A DNA stretch of 61,595 nucleotides from an uncultured Collinsella sp. (lineage in GTDB: Bacteria; Actinomycetota; Coriobacteriia; Coriobacteriales; Coriobacteriaceae): the NCBI GenBank assembly GCA_902494085.1, contig CABURU010000008.1:1-61595 (forward strand), given 5' to 3'. Positions 18,006 through 27,266 of the stretch are shown in pieces (position 1 is the first letter of the stretch; each line of letters opens with the position of its first letter). The notes under the pieces were generated by a model. It had not been told where the DNA came from. It saw only the letters and a list, made by a program, of their open reading frames with translations, and did not search any database. The translations under genes and the position numbers were made by a program.

Positions 18006-18033
18006 AGTATACACGCGCGGGTTTCTGCTGCAA
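18006..18033 (-). promoter_or_regulatory. rplS promoter
   Basis: Minus-strand TTGCAG and TATACT are separated by 16 bases. The predicted start lies near 17999, giving a leader of about 60 nt. Confidence 0.65.
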
Positions 18034-18079
18034 GAACAATTTTTTACGCAGACAAAAAGACAAAACCCGCACATGATAA

Positions 18080-18107
18080 CCGCCCGTCTCACGAATGAGA
18101 CGGGCGG
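18080..18107 (-). terminator. Hairpin after ppdK, probable terminator
   Basis: A perfect 12-bp GC-rich stem CCGCCCGTCTCA/TGAGACGGGCGG with a four-base loop lies 40 bases past ppdK. The following T stretch is poor, so termination may be partial. Confidence 0.6.
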
Positions 18108-18145
18108 CATGAAGGGGACTACGCTAGGCGTCTAAACCCAAAACG

Positions 18146-20896
18146 TTAGGCGGAACGCTTGGCCTCGAGCTTGGCCTGAGCGGCAGCCAGGCGTGCGAGG
18201 GGCACGCGGTAGGGCGAGCAGGACACGTAGTCCACGTCGGCCACGTTAAACAGGCCCTTGATGGACTTGGGGTCGCCACCGTGCTCACCGCACACGCCAA
18301 AGTGCATGTCGGGGTTGGTGGCGCGGCCCTTCTCGACGGCCAAGCGCACCAGTTCGAGTACCGCCGTGTCGATGGTCTCGAAAGGATTGTCCTCCAAGAT
18401 CTTCTTATGCATATACAGCGGGATGAACTTAGCCTCGGCGTCGTCACGCGAGAAACCGAAGGTCGTCTGGGTGAGGTCGTTGGTGCCAAAGCAGAAGAAG
18501 TCTGCGTAATGGGCGATCTCGTCGGCGACCATGCAGGCACGCGGCAGCTCGAGCATCGTGCCCACGGGAATATTGAGCTCGACGCCCTCTTCGTCGGAAA
18601 CCTCTGCGATCACGCGCTCGATAACCTCGCGGGTCTGGACATGCTCCGCCGTGATGGAAACGAGCGGAACCATGATCTCGGGGCGCGGGTCGACGCCTTC
18701 CTTGATGAGGCGGGCAGCAGCCGTGGCGACGGCGCGAACCTGCATGAGCGGCAGATCGCTAAAGACGACAGACAGGCGCACACCGCGCAGGCCGAGCATC
18801 GGGTTGGACTCGACCATGTCGTCGATACGACGCAGGCGGGCGCGCAGGACGGCAAGCTCTTCCTCGCTGGCGCCAGCGGCTTCCTTCTTGGTGATGGCGA
18901 CCTCAAGCTCGCGAGGATTATCCAGGAACTCATGAAGCGGCGGATCGAGCAGGCGAACGACCACATCGCGACCGGACATGGTCTTAAACATCGCCAGGAA
19001 GTCCTCGGTCTGAACCTTGAGCAGGTCGGCCAGGGCCTGCTGCTTCACGGCCTCATCGTCAGAAAGGATAAAGCTCTGGATGATGTTCTTGCGATCGCCC
19101 AGGAACATGTGCTCGGTGCGGCACAGGCCAATAGCCTCGGCGCCAAACTCGAGTGCGAGTGCAGCATCCTCGGGGTTGTCGGCGTTGACGCGCACATGGT
19201 TGGCATGGCCGCTGGTCTCGTCCAAACGGATTTCGTCGGCCCAGGACAGGATGGTGTCCAGGTCGCCGGTGAGCTCGGCCGAGACCAGATCAACGGCGCC
19301 GTCGACGACGATACCCTGGGTACCGTCGATGGAGATAACGTCGCCCTCGTACAGCACGCGGTCACTGCCCTCGATGCGCACGACCTTCTCGGCGGCGTCG
19401 ATATGGAAGCGCTCAACGCCGCAGACGCAGGGCGTACCCATGCCGCGGGCGATAACGGCGGCATGGCTCGTCTTGCCACCGTGGCTGGTCAGAATGCCCT
19501 CGGCGGCGACCATGCCCTTCAGGTCGTCGGGGTTGGTCTCCCAACGAACCAGAATGACCTTGTGGCCCTCGTTGGCGCGCGCGACGGCGTCGTCGCTCGA
19601 GAACACGACCTCGCCCACGGCGGCACCGGGGCTGGCATTAAGACCGCTGGCGAGAGCCTCGTACTTTTTGGAAGCGTCGAACTGTGGGTGCAGGAGCTGG
19701 TCGAGCTGCGCGGGATCGATGCGGCTCACAGCCTCATCGCGGGTGATCAGACCCTCCTCGACCATCTCGATGGCGATGCGCAGGGCGGCGGTGGCAGTTC
19801 GCTTGCCCACGCGGGTCTGGAGCATCCAGAGCTTGCCCTGCTCGATGGTGAACTCAATGTCGCACATGTCGCGATAGTGATCCTCGAGCGTCAGGAAGAC
19901 GCGCTCGAGCTCCTCGCCCGCGGACTCAAGGCCCGGGGTAGTCTTGAGGTCGGCGATGGGCTCGGTGTTGCGGATACCGGCGACGACGTCCTCGCCTTGG
20001 GCATTAACCAAAAAGTCACCGTAGAACTCCTTGGTGCCGTCGGCCGGATTGCGCGTGAAGGCAACGCCGGTCGCAGATGTCTCGCCCTTGTTGCCAAAGG
20101 CCATGGCCTGCACGTTGACGGCGGTGCCGAGTTCGTCGGAAATGCCATGCTGCTTGCGGTAGATGCAGGCGCGCTCGTTCATCCAGCTGCCAAAGACGGC
20201 CTGGATGGCAAGGCGTAGCTGAAGCTCCGGGTCGTGCGGGAAGACGGGCTTGCCGTCAGCGACCTCGAGCTCGGGATACAGGGCGGCATCGACGTTCTCG
20301 GAGAAGATGCCCTTAAAGGTCTCGACGAGTTCCTGCAGGTCCTCGGCCGAAAGCTCGGAATCGACGCGAACACCGGCGACCAGACGGGCCTGGGTCAGGG
20401 CGTTCTCGAACAGGTCGGCGTCAACGCCCATGACGACGTTGGAAAACATCTGGATAAAGCGGCGGTAGCTATCCCAAGCAAAGCGCGGGTTTTGCGTCTG
20501 GGCAATGAGACCCTGAACGGAGTCGTCGTTGAGACCCAAGTTGAGGACCGTGTCCATCATGCCGGGCATGGAAAACGGAGCGCCCGAGCGAACCGACACG
20601 AGCAGCGGATCGGAGGCGTCACCGAGCTTTTTGCCGCAGCGGGACTCGAGGTCTTCCTCGGCGGCAACGATCTCATCGAGCGCGCCTTCAGGCCAGACGT
20701 TGCCGGCACCGGAGTACTCGACACAGGTCTGGCAGGTAATGGTAAAACCACCGGGAACCGGCAGGCCGATGCGGCTCATCTCGGCAAGGTTTGCGCCCTT
20801 GCCGCCAAGCACGAAGTTCATGGACTTGTCGCCCTCGGTGACACAGGTGCCCTGGGCGTCGGTTCCAAAACGGTAAACCCTCTTGCAATCGCTCAC
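18146..20896 (-). CDS. ppdK: Pyruvate, phosphate dikinase
   Basis: A 916-residue PEP-utilising enzyme interconverting pyruvate, ATP and phosphate with PEP, AMP and pyrophosphate. Domains in order: ATP-grasp N-terminal part (LGGKGANLAEM at 30-40, SVRSGAPFSMPGMMDT at about 101-116), swivelling phosphohistidine domain with GGKTSHAA (His478, regulatory Thr476), and a C-terminal PEP-binding barrel with GVCGEHGGDP. The GTG start follows AAGGGGA. The gene 249 bases upstream encodes its regulatory kinase/phosphorylase, which acts on the Thr next to the catalytic His. Confidence 0.96.
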   Translation of the reverse strand: MSDCKRVYRFGTDAQGTCVTEGDKSMNFVLGGKGANLAEMSRIGLPVPGGFTITCQTCVEYSGAGNVWPEGALDEIVAAEEDLESRCGKKLGDASDPLLVSVRSGAPFSMPGMMDTVLNLGLNDDSVQGLIAQTQNPRFAWDSYRRFIQMFSNVVMGVDADLFENALTQARLVAGVRVDSELSAEDLQELVETFKGIFSENVDAALYPELEVADGKPVFPHDPELQLRLAIQAVFGSWMNERACIYRKQHGISDELGTAVNVQAMAFGNKGETSATGVAFTRNPADGTKEFYGDFLVNAQGEDVVAGIRNTEPIADLKTTPGLESAGEELERVFLTLEDHYRDMCDIEFTIEQGKLWMLQTRVGKRTATAALRIAIEMVEEGLITRDEAVSRIDPAQLDQLLHPQFDASKKYEALASGLNASPGAAVGEVVFSSDDAVARANEGHKVILVRWETNPDDLKGMVAAEGILTSHGGKTSHAAVIARGMGTPCVCGVERFHIDAAEKVVRIEGSDRVLYEGDVISIDGTQGIVVDGAVDLVSAELTGDLDTILSWADEIRLDETSGHANHVRVNADNPEDAALALEFGAEAIGLCRTEHMFLGDRKNIIQSFILSDDEAVKQQALADLLKVQTEDFLAMFKTMSGRDVVVRLLDPPLHEFLDNPRELEVAITKKEAAGASEEELAVLRARLRRIDDMVESNPMLGLRGVRLSVVFSDLPLMQVRAVATAAARLIKEGVDPRPEIMVPLVSITAEHVQTREVIERVIAEVSDEEGVELNIPVGTMLELPRACMVADEIAHYADFFCFGTNDLTQTTFGFSRDDAEAKFIPLYMHKKILEDNPFETIDTAVLELVRLAVEKGRATNPDMHFGVCGEHGGDPKSIKGLFNVADVDYVSCSPYRVPLARLAAAQAKLEAKRSA

Positions 20897-21145
20897 GATA
20901 CTTCCCCTTCCATGCGCTTACGCACACGACCGTGGTAACGAATCGACCCGCCAGATGCGGGCCATGAGGGAACTATACGGCGGGTTTTGAGCGGGCTTAA
21001 GCAGAGGATGCGCGGTTTGGTAAACGTGCTAAAACTGGCGGTAAATGGTAGGTAAAGGTGGTTACCTTATGAAGATACCACTGTAAGAAGGTGCAGGTCA
21101 GATGCGATATTTTTGCTAAATCGCTTTATCAAAATGCTGCTACTG

Positions 21146-22012
21146 TTAGGCTCGACGGGCGGCGCGGCGGGCACGGGCTTCTTGGATTTCCTCCAAGTGG
21201 CTAATGATCTCGGCAGCGCTCTCCTCGATGGCCTTGCCGTCGGTACGCACCACAAAGCAGCCTAGCCGCTTCATGAGGGAACGGGCTTCCTCGAGCTCGC
21301 TGCGCACGCTCTCGGGCTCGGCATAGGAGCCGGCAACGGCACGAGCGTAGTCATCGCCCAAGCGGCTATCGCGAATTTCGGAAATCACATCGACGGTCGA
21401 AATCAGGCCGAACAGGCGCATCGGGTCGACCTCGTAAATCGACTTCGGCGGCTCCATACCATGGGCCAACGGAACATTGGCAACCTTGTAGCCCTGATAA
21501 GCCAGATACATCGACAGCGGCGTCTTGGACGTGCGCGATACGCCCAGCAGCACGATATCGGCACCCGACAAATCGTCGCAACCGCGCCCGTCATCGTGCT
21601 CAACGAAATACTCCATTGCCTCGATACGATGGAAATAGCGGTCATCGGTCTTGTGAATCACGCCCGCAACGCCCTTGGGCGGCACACCGATGAGCGACGA
21701 CAGCACGGCGAGCGTCGGGCCGATCAGGTCGACCGAACGGATATGCAGCATGCCCAGGTAATCGAGCACGCGGGCGCGAAGCGCCGGATCGACAATGGTG
21801 TGGAACACGGCAATATCGCGATGATCGGCATCGACGCGCGGACCCACAAACGACTTGACCTGCTCCACGGAGGTCACCTTGGGCAGGCGTAAAACGCGAA
21901 AAGCCCCTTCATCAAATTGCCCGGACGCCGCAAGCACCACCTCACAAGCGGTATCACCGAGCGAGTCGGAGATAACGATAACGGTGGGACGAGCGGTGAC
22001 CGGGCAATCCAT
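21146..22012 (-). CDS. Pyruvate, phosphate dikinase regulatory protein
   Basis: A 288-residue DUF299-family protein that both inactivates PPDK by ADP-dependent threonine phosphorylation and reactivates it by phosphorolysis. The N terminus VIVISDSLGDTACEV and the P-loop-like GVSRTSKTPLSMYLA (about 157-171) are diagnostic. The C terminus ends in a Glu/Arg-rich helix. ppdK follows on the same strand, which favours PPDK over PEP synthase as target. The 34-base gap from glyS suggests co-transcription with glyQS. Confidence 0.92.
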   Translation of the reverse strand: MDCPVTARPTVIVISDSLGDTACEVVLAASGQFDEGAFRVLRLPKVTSVEQVKSFVGPRVDADHRDIAVFHTIVDPALRARVLDYLGMLHIRSVDLIGPTLAVLSSLIGVPPKGVAGVIHKTDDRYFHRIEAMEYFVEHDDGRGCDDLSGADIVLLGVSRTSKTPLSMYLAYQGYKVANVPLAHGMEPPKSIYEVDPMRLFGLISTVDVISEIRDSRLGDDYARAVAGSYAEPESVRSELEEARSLMKRLGCFVVRTDGKAIEESAAEIISHLEEIQEARARRAARRA

Positions 22013-22046
22013 GCGGGGCTCCTTTTGCGCTTATGCGCAGGCTGGC

Positions 22047-24143
22047 TTACTTTTTGCGAGCAAGCTCACCGATGTTTGCGATGCCGGAGAAAACGGCCTC
22101 GAAGCGGTTGAGCAGCTTAAGGCGATTATCGCGAAGCTGCTCGTCCTTGTCCATGACCATGACCTCGTCGAAGAAGCGGTCGATGGGGGCGCGCAGGGCG
22201 GCGAGGGCGGCAAATGCGACCGGGTAATCCTCGGCAGCGAGGGCGGCGTCGACAGCGGTCTGAGCAGCCTCGGAGGCATCGGCAAGCGCGAGCTCGACCT
22301 CGCCCATCAGGGCGCGGTCGTACTCCGCGCCCAGCTCGGGCTTGGAGATGTGCGCGGCGCGGGCATAGGCGGTCGCCAGGTTATCGAACGTCTCGGCGTC
22401 GTTCTTGCGGGCCTCGTCGAGGGCGGCGCAGCGGGCGAAGAAGACGGACGGGGCGATGATGTGCACCGCGGAGACGGCGGCAACGGTATCGGCCGGGATC
22501 TTTTCGTCGCGGGCCATGCTCACCAGACGGCCGTGGAAGAAGTCGCGAACCTGCTGGGCGACCTCGGCGGCGTCGAACTCAATGCCCTGCTCACTGTAGA
22601 GCTCGAGGGCGAAGTCGATGAGCGACGTGGGGTCGATCGGCAGACGGTCGCGCAGAATGTTGATGATGCCGATAGCGGCACGACGCAGCGCGTAGGGGTC
22701 GGAGGAGCCGGTCGGGGGCTCGCCGATGGCAAAGATACCGGCGATGGTATCGAGCTTGTCGGCGCAAGCCACGATGCAGCCAGCGGTGCCCTCAGGCAGC
22801 TCGTCACCGGCAAAGCGGGGACGATAGTGATCGCGGATAGCATGAGCGACCTCGTCGTTCTCCCCCATCGCGGTCGCGTAATAACCGCCCATCACGCCCT
22901 GCTGGCTCGTGAACTCGACAACGGCGTTAGACACCAGGTCGGCCTTGCACAGGTGCGCGGCGCGAGCGGCATCGGCGGCAAGGTGGGCGCCCAGATGAGC
23001 CTCGCGGGCGATAGCGAGCGCGAGCTGCTCGATGCGCTCGGACTTGGCGAGCACGCTACCGAGCTTCTCCTGGAAGGCAACCTTGGCCAGACGCTCGCGG
23101 AACTCGTCGAGGGAGATCTTCAGGTCCTCCTCGTAGAAGAACTTGGCATCGTCCAGACGGGCACGCACAACGCGCTCGTTGCCGTCGATCACGCGCTCGG
23201 CGTTCTCGGGCTTGCTGTTGGAGACGACCACGAACTCACGCGTGAGCTTGCCCTCGCCGTCATAGATCGGGAAGTAGCGCTGGTTGGTGAGCATGGACTC
23301 GCAGATAATCTCGTGCGGGACCTTGAGGAACTCCTCATCGAAGGTACCGACGAGCACCGTCGGCCACTCGCAGAGGTTAATGACCTCCTCGAAGACCTTC
23401 TTGGGCGTATCGACATGGCAGCCGGGACGGGCAGCCTCGACCTCGGCGATACCGGCGAGGATGGCCTCACGACGACGCTCGGCAGAAAGCACGCCGGCGT
23501 CCTCGAGCACTTGCTCGTAGACGGCGGGGCTGGCGACCACATGGTCACCGGGGCCAAGTACGCGATGACCACGCGTGGTGTTGCCACTCGTCACGTCGGC
23601 AAACGACACGGGCACAACATCCTCGCCCAGAAGGCAGCAAATCCAACGGACCGGACGAACAAAGGTAGCATGCTCGTGACCCCAGCGCTGGGAGCGGTAG
23701 TTGGGCCACTGCAGGCCGGCGATGGTCTTCTCGCACAGAGCGGTCAGAATCGGCGTAGCCGGTGCGGAGGGAATATTCTTCTCGGCGAACACATACTCGC
23801 GACCGTCAGTGTCCTCGCGACGGACCAGGTCCTCGGCAGCCACACCGCACTTGCGGGCGAAGCCCTGGGCGGCCTTGGTGGCGTTACCGTCAGCGTCGAA
23901 GGCAATGTTGGCCGCGGGGCCACGCTTGACCTCGTGAACCTCGTCGGTCGCGGTGGCGACATCGGCAACGAGTGCAGCCAGGCGGCGCGGGCTCGAGATC
24001 ACGCGGACCTCGCCGTGGGCCAGACCGGCCTCGTCGAGACCCTTGGCGATCATGGTGCCAAGCTGCTTGACGGCATTGTTCAGCGGTGCAGAGGGCATTT
24101 CCTCCGTACCGATCTCAAACAGGAAATCCTTAGCGTCTGCCAT
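22047..24143 (-). CDS. glyS: Glycyl-tRNA synthetase beta subunit
   Basis: A 698-residue subunit of the heterotetrameric bacterial GlyRS that binds tRNA-Gly. It begins FLFEIGTEEMPSAPL and carries HD-like and C-terminal anticodon-binding regions, including the QGVMGGYYA and PYALRRAAIGI blocks typical of GlyS. Length is normal. It starts three bases after glyQ stops, so the two subunits are coupled. Confidence 0.97.
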   Translation of the reverse strand: MADAKDFLFEIGTEEMPSAPLNNAVKQLGTMIAKGLDEAGLAHGEVRVISSPRRLAALVADVATATDEVHEVKRGPAANIAFDADGNATKAAQGFARKCGVAAEDLVRREDTDGREYVFAEKNIPSAPATPILTALCEKTIAGLQWPNYRSQRWGHEHATFVRPVRWICCLLGEDVVPVSFADVTSGNTTRGHRVLGPGDHVVASPAVYEQVLEDAGVLSAERRREAILAGIAEVEAARPGCHVDTPKKVFEEVINLCEWPTVLVGTFDEEFLKVPHEIICESMLTNQRYFPIYDGEGKLTREFVVVSNSKPENAERVIDGNERVVRARLDDAKFFYEEDLKISLDEFRERLAKVAFQEKLGSVLAKSERIEQLALAIAREAHLGAHLAADAARAAHLCKADLVSNAVVEFTSQQGVMGGYYATAMGENDEVAHAIRDHYRPRFAGDELPEGTAGCIVACADKLDTIAGIFAIGEPPTGSSDPYALRRAAIGIINILRDRLPIDPTSLIDFALELYSEQGIEFDAAEVAQQVRDFFHGRLVSMARDEKIPADTVAAVSAVHIIAPSVFFARCAALDEARKNDAETFDNLATAYARAAHISKPELGAEYDRALMGEVELALADASEAAQTAVDAALAAEDYPVAFAALAALRAPIDRFFDEVMVMDKDEQLRDNRLKLLNRFEAVFSGIANIGELARKK

Positions 24144-24146
24144 GGC

Positions 24147-25058
24147 TTACGCCACCTCGCCTTCCTGGTCGGCATTCTCGTTGACTCCGGCGACCTCGGC
24201 CATGTAGGCCTCGCAGCACGCCTTGGCGACGGCGCGGACGCGCAGGATGTAGTTGGCACGCTCGACTGCGGACAGAGCGCCGCGGGCATCGAGCAGGTTG
24301 AAAGCGTGGCTGCACTTCATGACGCAGTCATATGCCGGCAGCGGCAGCTTGCGCTCTAGACAGGAATGGCACTCGGCCTCGTAGTCGTCAAACTTCTGAC
24401 GCATCATCTCGACGTTGGCGACCTCAAAGTTGTAGGCACTGAACTCGCGCTCGTTCTCGAGGAACACGTCGCCATAGGTCATGGGCGTGCCGTCGGGCAG
24501 GTAGCTCCACACCAGGTCGTAGACCGAGTTGACGCCCTGGGCGTACATGGCGATGCGTTCCAGGCCATAGGTGATCTCGACAGGAACGGGGTCGACCTCG
24601 ATACCGCCCACCTGCTGGAAGTACGTAAACTGCGTGACTTCCATGCCGTTGAGCCAGACCTCCCAGCCAAGGCCCCAGGCGCCGAGCGTCGGGCTCTCCC
24701 AGTCGTCCTCGACAAAGCGGACGTCATGGTCGTTGGGGTCCAGACCGATAGCGGCAAGAGACCCCAGGTAAAGCTCCTGGGCGTTGACCGGAGAGGGCTT
24801 GATGAGCACCTGGAACTGATAGTAGTGCTGCATGCGGTTGGGGTTCTCGCCGTAGCGGCCGTCGGCGGGACGGCGGCAAGGCTGCGCATAGCAGGTGCGC
24901 CACTCGGCGGGACCGAGCGAGCGCAGCGTGGTCGCGGTATGGAAGGTACCGGCACCGACCTCGGAGTCATAGGGCTGCATAATGACGCAGCCCTGCTCGC
25001 CCCAGTACTGCTGGAGGCGCAGGATGATGTCTTGGAAGGAAAGCGATGAAGCGTTCAT
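24147..25058 (-). CDS. glyQ: Glycyl-tRNA synthetase alpha subunit
   Basis: A 303-residue class II catalytic subunit. Signature stretches are LQQYWGEQGCVIMQPYDSEV, GAGTFHTATTLRSLGP, and the glycine-site region GWEVWLNGMEVTQFTYFQQV. The ATG has GAGGGGA some distance upstream and GAGG close by. It opens a glyQ-glyS-PPDK-regulator run behind lepB; no terminator is visible in the 59-base gap. Confidence 0.97.
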   Translation of the reverse strand: MNASSLSFQDIILRLQQYWGEQGCVIMQPYDSEVGAGTFHTATTLRSLGPAEWRTCYAQPCRRPADGRYGENPNRMQHYYQFQVLIKPSPVNAQELYLGSLAAIGLDPNDHDVRFVEDDWESPTLGAWGLGWEVWLNGMEVTQFTYFQQVGGIEVDPVPVEITYGLERIAMYAQGVNSVYDLVWSYLPDGTPMTYGDVFLENEREFSAYNFEVANVEMMRQKFDDYEAECHSCLERKLPLPAYDCVMKCSHAFNLLDARGALSAVERANYILRVRAVAKACCEAYMAEVAGVNENADQEGEVA

Positions 25059-25117
25059 GCCTCTAATATCCCCTCGTCGAAACGATTACACGGTTAGGTA
25101 CTGTACTATAGCGGTTT

Positions 25118-25681
25118 TTAGTCGATAGCGCCGATGCGGTTGAGCGGCCAGTAGCGCACGAGTGCCACGGCGATCAAATCAGAGCGATCGACGGGACCAA
25201 AGTAGCGTGAGTCGGCAGAGTTTTCGCGGTTGTCGCCCATCACCCACACGCACCCGTCGGGAACGGTGTAGGGATAGCTTACCTGAGCACCGGGCGCTTG
25301 GACCGAAAGTGGCCAGCTCATGCCCGTCGTATAGTCCTCGTCGAGCGCTTGGCCGTCAACGACCACCTTGCCATCCTGCAGGTCGACCGTCTGGCCGGCC
25401 GTGGCAATAACACGCTTGACAAGAACATCATGCTCGGAGGTGCCATCGGGGTTGTGAAACACCACGATATCGCCCTGCTTGACGGGCTGACCGAGCTCGA
25501 GGCTCACCTTTTGCGCCAGGATCTGGTCGCCAATCTCGATCGTGTCCTCCATAGAACCGGTGGGCACCACAAAGGGCTCGACCACAAAGGTACGGATCAG
25601 GAACGTGGCCACGAGCGCGATCGCGATGACCGCGATCCACTCAAAAGCGCCCCTCAACGCGGAATGTTGCGTAGGAACCAT
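25118..25681 (-). CDS. lepB: Type I signal peptidase
   Basis: A 187-residue membrane serine protease that removes signal peptides from exported proteins. One N-terminal transmembrane helix (12-30) is followed by the catalytic serine in VPTGSMEDTI (Ser43), the general-base lysine in VLVKRVIA (Lys89) and box E, GDNRENSADSRYFGPV. I prefer ATG 25681, which has GAGGAG 5 bases upstream, to the GTG two codons earlier. It partly overlaps the end of trmD. Confidence 0.95.
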   Translation of the reverse strand: MVPTQHSALRGAFEWIAVIAIALVATFLIRTFVVEPFVVPTGSMEDTIEIGDQILAQKVSLELGQPVKQGDIVVFHNPDGTSEHDVLVKRVIATAGQTVDLQDGKVVVDGQALDEDYTTGMSWPLSVQAPGAQVSYPYTVPDGCVWVMGDNRENSADSRYFGPVDRSDLIAVALVRYWPLNRIGAID

Positions 25682-25683
25682 AC

Positions 25684-26442
25684 TCACTCCTCGCTCTGCG
25701 AATACGAAGCGTCCAAAATCTCCTGCGCGTAAGCGCGCTCCTCGGGCGTGAGCCGCGCTGTCTCGATCAGATCGGGACGCCAGCAGCAGGTGCGCTCGAT
25801 GGCGTTCTTGCGACGCCAGGCATCGACCTTGGCGTGATCGCCGCTCACAAGCACCGGCGGCACGCCCTCGCCGTTGAACTCGGCGGGGCGGGTGTACTGC
25901 GCGTACTCGAGCAGTCCTCCGTCCTCGGCGGTCGAGAATGACTCGTCGACGTTGCTCATTTCGTCACCAAGGGCGCCGGGAATCAGGCGTACGACGGCAT
26001 CGGCAACGACCATAGCGGGAAGCTCGCCGCCCGTGAGCACGTAGTCGCCGATCGACAGACGCTCATCGGCATACGCATACGCGCGCTCGTCGACGCCCTC
26101 GTAGCGACTGCACACAAACAGCAGGCGCTCACTTTTGAGCAGGCGCTCGGCCACATGCTGCGTAAAAGGCTCGCCACAGGGGGTAAAGAACACCACAGTG
26201 GGCTTGGGACCCTCTGCGCTAATGGCCTCGATGGCCTCTGCGATAGGCTCGACCTTCATGAGCATGCCCTGCCCGCCGCCGTACGGCTCGTCATCGACGG
26301 TACGATGGCGGTCGTGCGTCCAGTCGCGCAGGTTATACGCCTTAAAATCAAAAAGGCCGGCCTTGCGGGCGCGGCCCAAAATCGACGTGGACATGACGGG
26401 CTCAAACATCTCGGGAAAGACCGAAAGGGTCTCGATCAGCAT
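25684..26442 (-). CDS. trmD: tRNA (guanine-37-N1)-methyltransferase
   Basis: A 252-residue SPOUT-class knotted methyltransferase that makes m1G37 and prevents frameshifting. It begins ETLSVFPEMFEPVMSTSILGRA and has DEPYGGGQGMLMK and the knot SIGDYVLTGGELPAMVVAD. The ATG follows GGGAGG. The gene sits between rimM and lepB as in many bacteria, but rplS, the usual next gene, is about 8 kb away. Confidence 0.97.
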   Translation of the reverse strand: MLIETLSVFPEMFEPVMSTSILGRARKAGLFDFKAYNLRDWTHDRHRTVDDEPYGGGQGMLMKVEPIAEAIEAISAEGPKPTVVFFTPCGEPFTQHVAERLLKSERLLFVCSRYEGVDERAYAYADERLSIGDYVLTGGELPAMVVADAVVRLIPGALGDEMSNVDESFSTAEDGGLLEYAQYTRPAEFNGEGVPPVLVSGDHAKVDAWRRKNAIERTCCWRPDLIETARLTPEERAYAQEILDASYSQSEE

Positions 26443-26452
26443 GTTGTCCTCC

Positions 26453-26974
26453 CTAATTGTCCATATCGATCAGGCCGTCCATAGCGTGGACGGAAATTGT
26501 TCCTGTGTCGGGAAGATCGAGCACGACCTGCTCGATCACGGGAATCAGTACCTCGCCGTACCGATCACCCTCGACAACCCAAACATCGTTAGCGGGCGTC
26601 GACATGATCTCGACGATCGTACCGAGCGAACCGAAGCGCTCGTCGACCACCTCGCGACCCATCAGGTCGGTATAGGCAGCGTCGAGCGAATCGAGCTCAA
26701 AGTCGTCACGATTTGCTAGCACGTAGCATCCCGTGATGCCCTCGGCGGCCGTCAAGTCGTCAATGCCCTCAAACGAGACCAGATCGCCATCGCCCGTATC
26801 GGTGACGGACACGACCGTGCAAAAGCGGTCGCGCTTGAGCGCCGGCGGCGTCAGGGCGACGCGCATACCAGGCTCTAATACAGAAGGAAGCCCCCGCAGC
26901 GGCTGCGCGAGGACCTCCCCCTTCCTTCCGTGCGGCTTGACCACACGGGCGATGTTTTTGTACTGGGACCTCAA
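26453..26974 (-). CDS. rimM: 16S rRNA processing / ribosome maturation factor RimM
   Basis: A 173-residue 30S assembly factor. The N-terminal beta-barrel domain begins NIARVVKPHGRKGEVLAQPL and the C-terminal PRC-barrel carries LMGREVVDERFGSLGTIVEI. The start is TTG with only a short AGGA-like site inside the preceding stop region. It is adjacent to khpA and trmD in the standard rpsP-khpA-rimM-trmD order. Confidence 0.93.
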   Translation of the reverse strand: MRSQYKNIARVVKPHGRKGEVLAQPLRGLPSVLEPGMRVALTPPALKRDRFCTVVSVTDTGDGDLVSFEGIDDLTAAEGITGCYVLANRDDFELDSLDAAYTDLMGREVVDERFGSLGTIVEIMSTPANDVWVVEGDRYGEVLIPVIEQVVLDLPDTGTISVHAMDGLIDMDN

Positions 26975-26978
26975 GGTC

Positions 26979-27263
26979 CTAGCCCAGAACCTCTACCTCG
27001 ACAGCAGTGTCGAGGCGAGAGGCCAGTGCACGGGCGAGCGTGCGAATGGCCTTGATGGTACGGCCACGACGGCCGATGACCTTAGCGACGTCATCCTCGG
27101 CGACCGAAACCTCAATCGTAGAGGCGTCGTCACCATCGATGACCTCAAGGCTCACGGAATCCGGGTCGTCGACGATCTGAACAACGAGATATTCGACGAG
27201 ATCGGCGATGCGATCTGAGAGCATTGCCTCACCCTCGAGCTGTGCAGCGTCAACCTCAGGCAC
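26979..27263 (-). CDS. khpA: KH-domain RNA-binding protein
   Basis: A 94-residue single KH-domain protein. The GxxG loop is in VAKVIGRRGRTIKAIRTLA near the C terminus. KhpA proteins bind many RNAs, commonly with a KhpB partner, and affect cell division and envelope genes in other Gram-positives. The GTG start follows GAGGAG in the end of rpsP, so the pair is coupled. Confidence 0.92.
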   Translation of the reverse strand: MPEVDAAQLEGEAMLSDRIADLVEYLVVQIVDDPDSVSLEVIDGDDASTIEVSVAEDDVAKVIGRRGRTIKAIRTLARALASRLDTAVEVEVLG

Positions 27264-27266
27264 GAT

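Noticed and set aside
18281..20218. 645-codon plus-strand open frame inside ppdK
   Set aside because: Shadow of ppdK codon bias, with no recognisable motif or ribosome site.
21855..24359. 834-codon open frame on the plus strand opposite glyS and the PPDK regulator
   Set aside because: Opposite strand of unmistakable glyS; the translation is low-complexity Gly/Val/Leu-rich with no family motif, a typical GC-rich antisense artefact.
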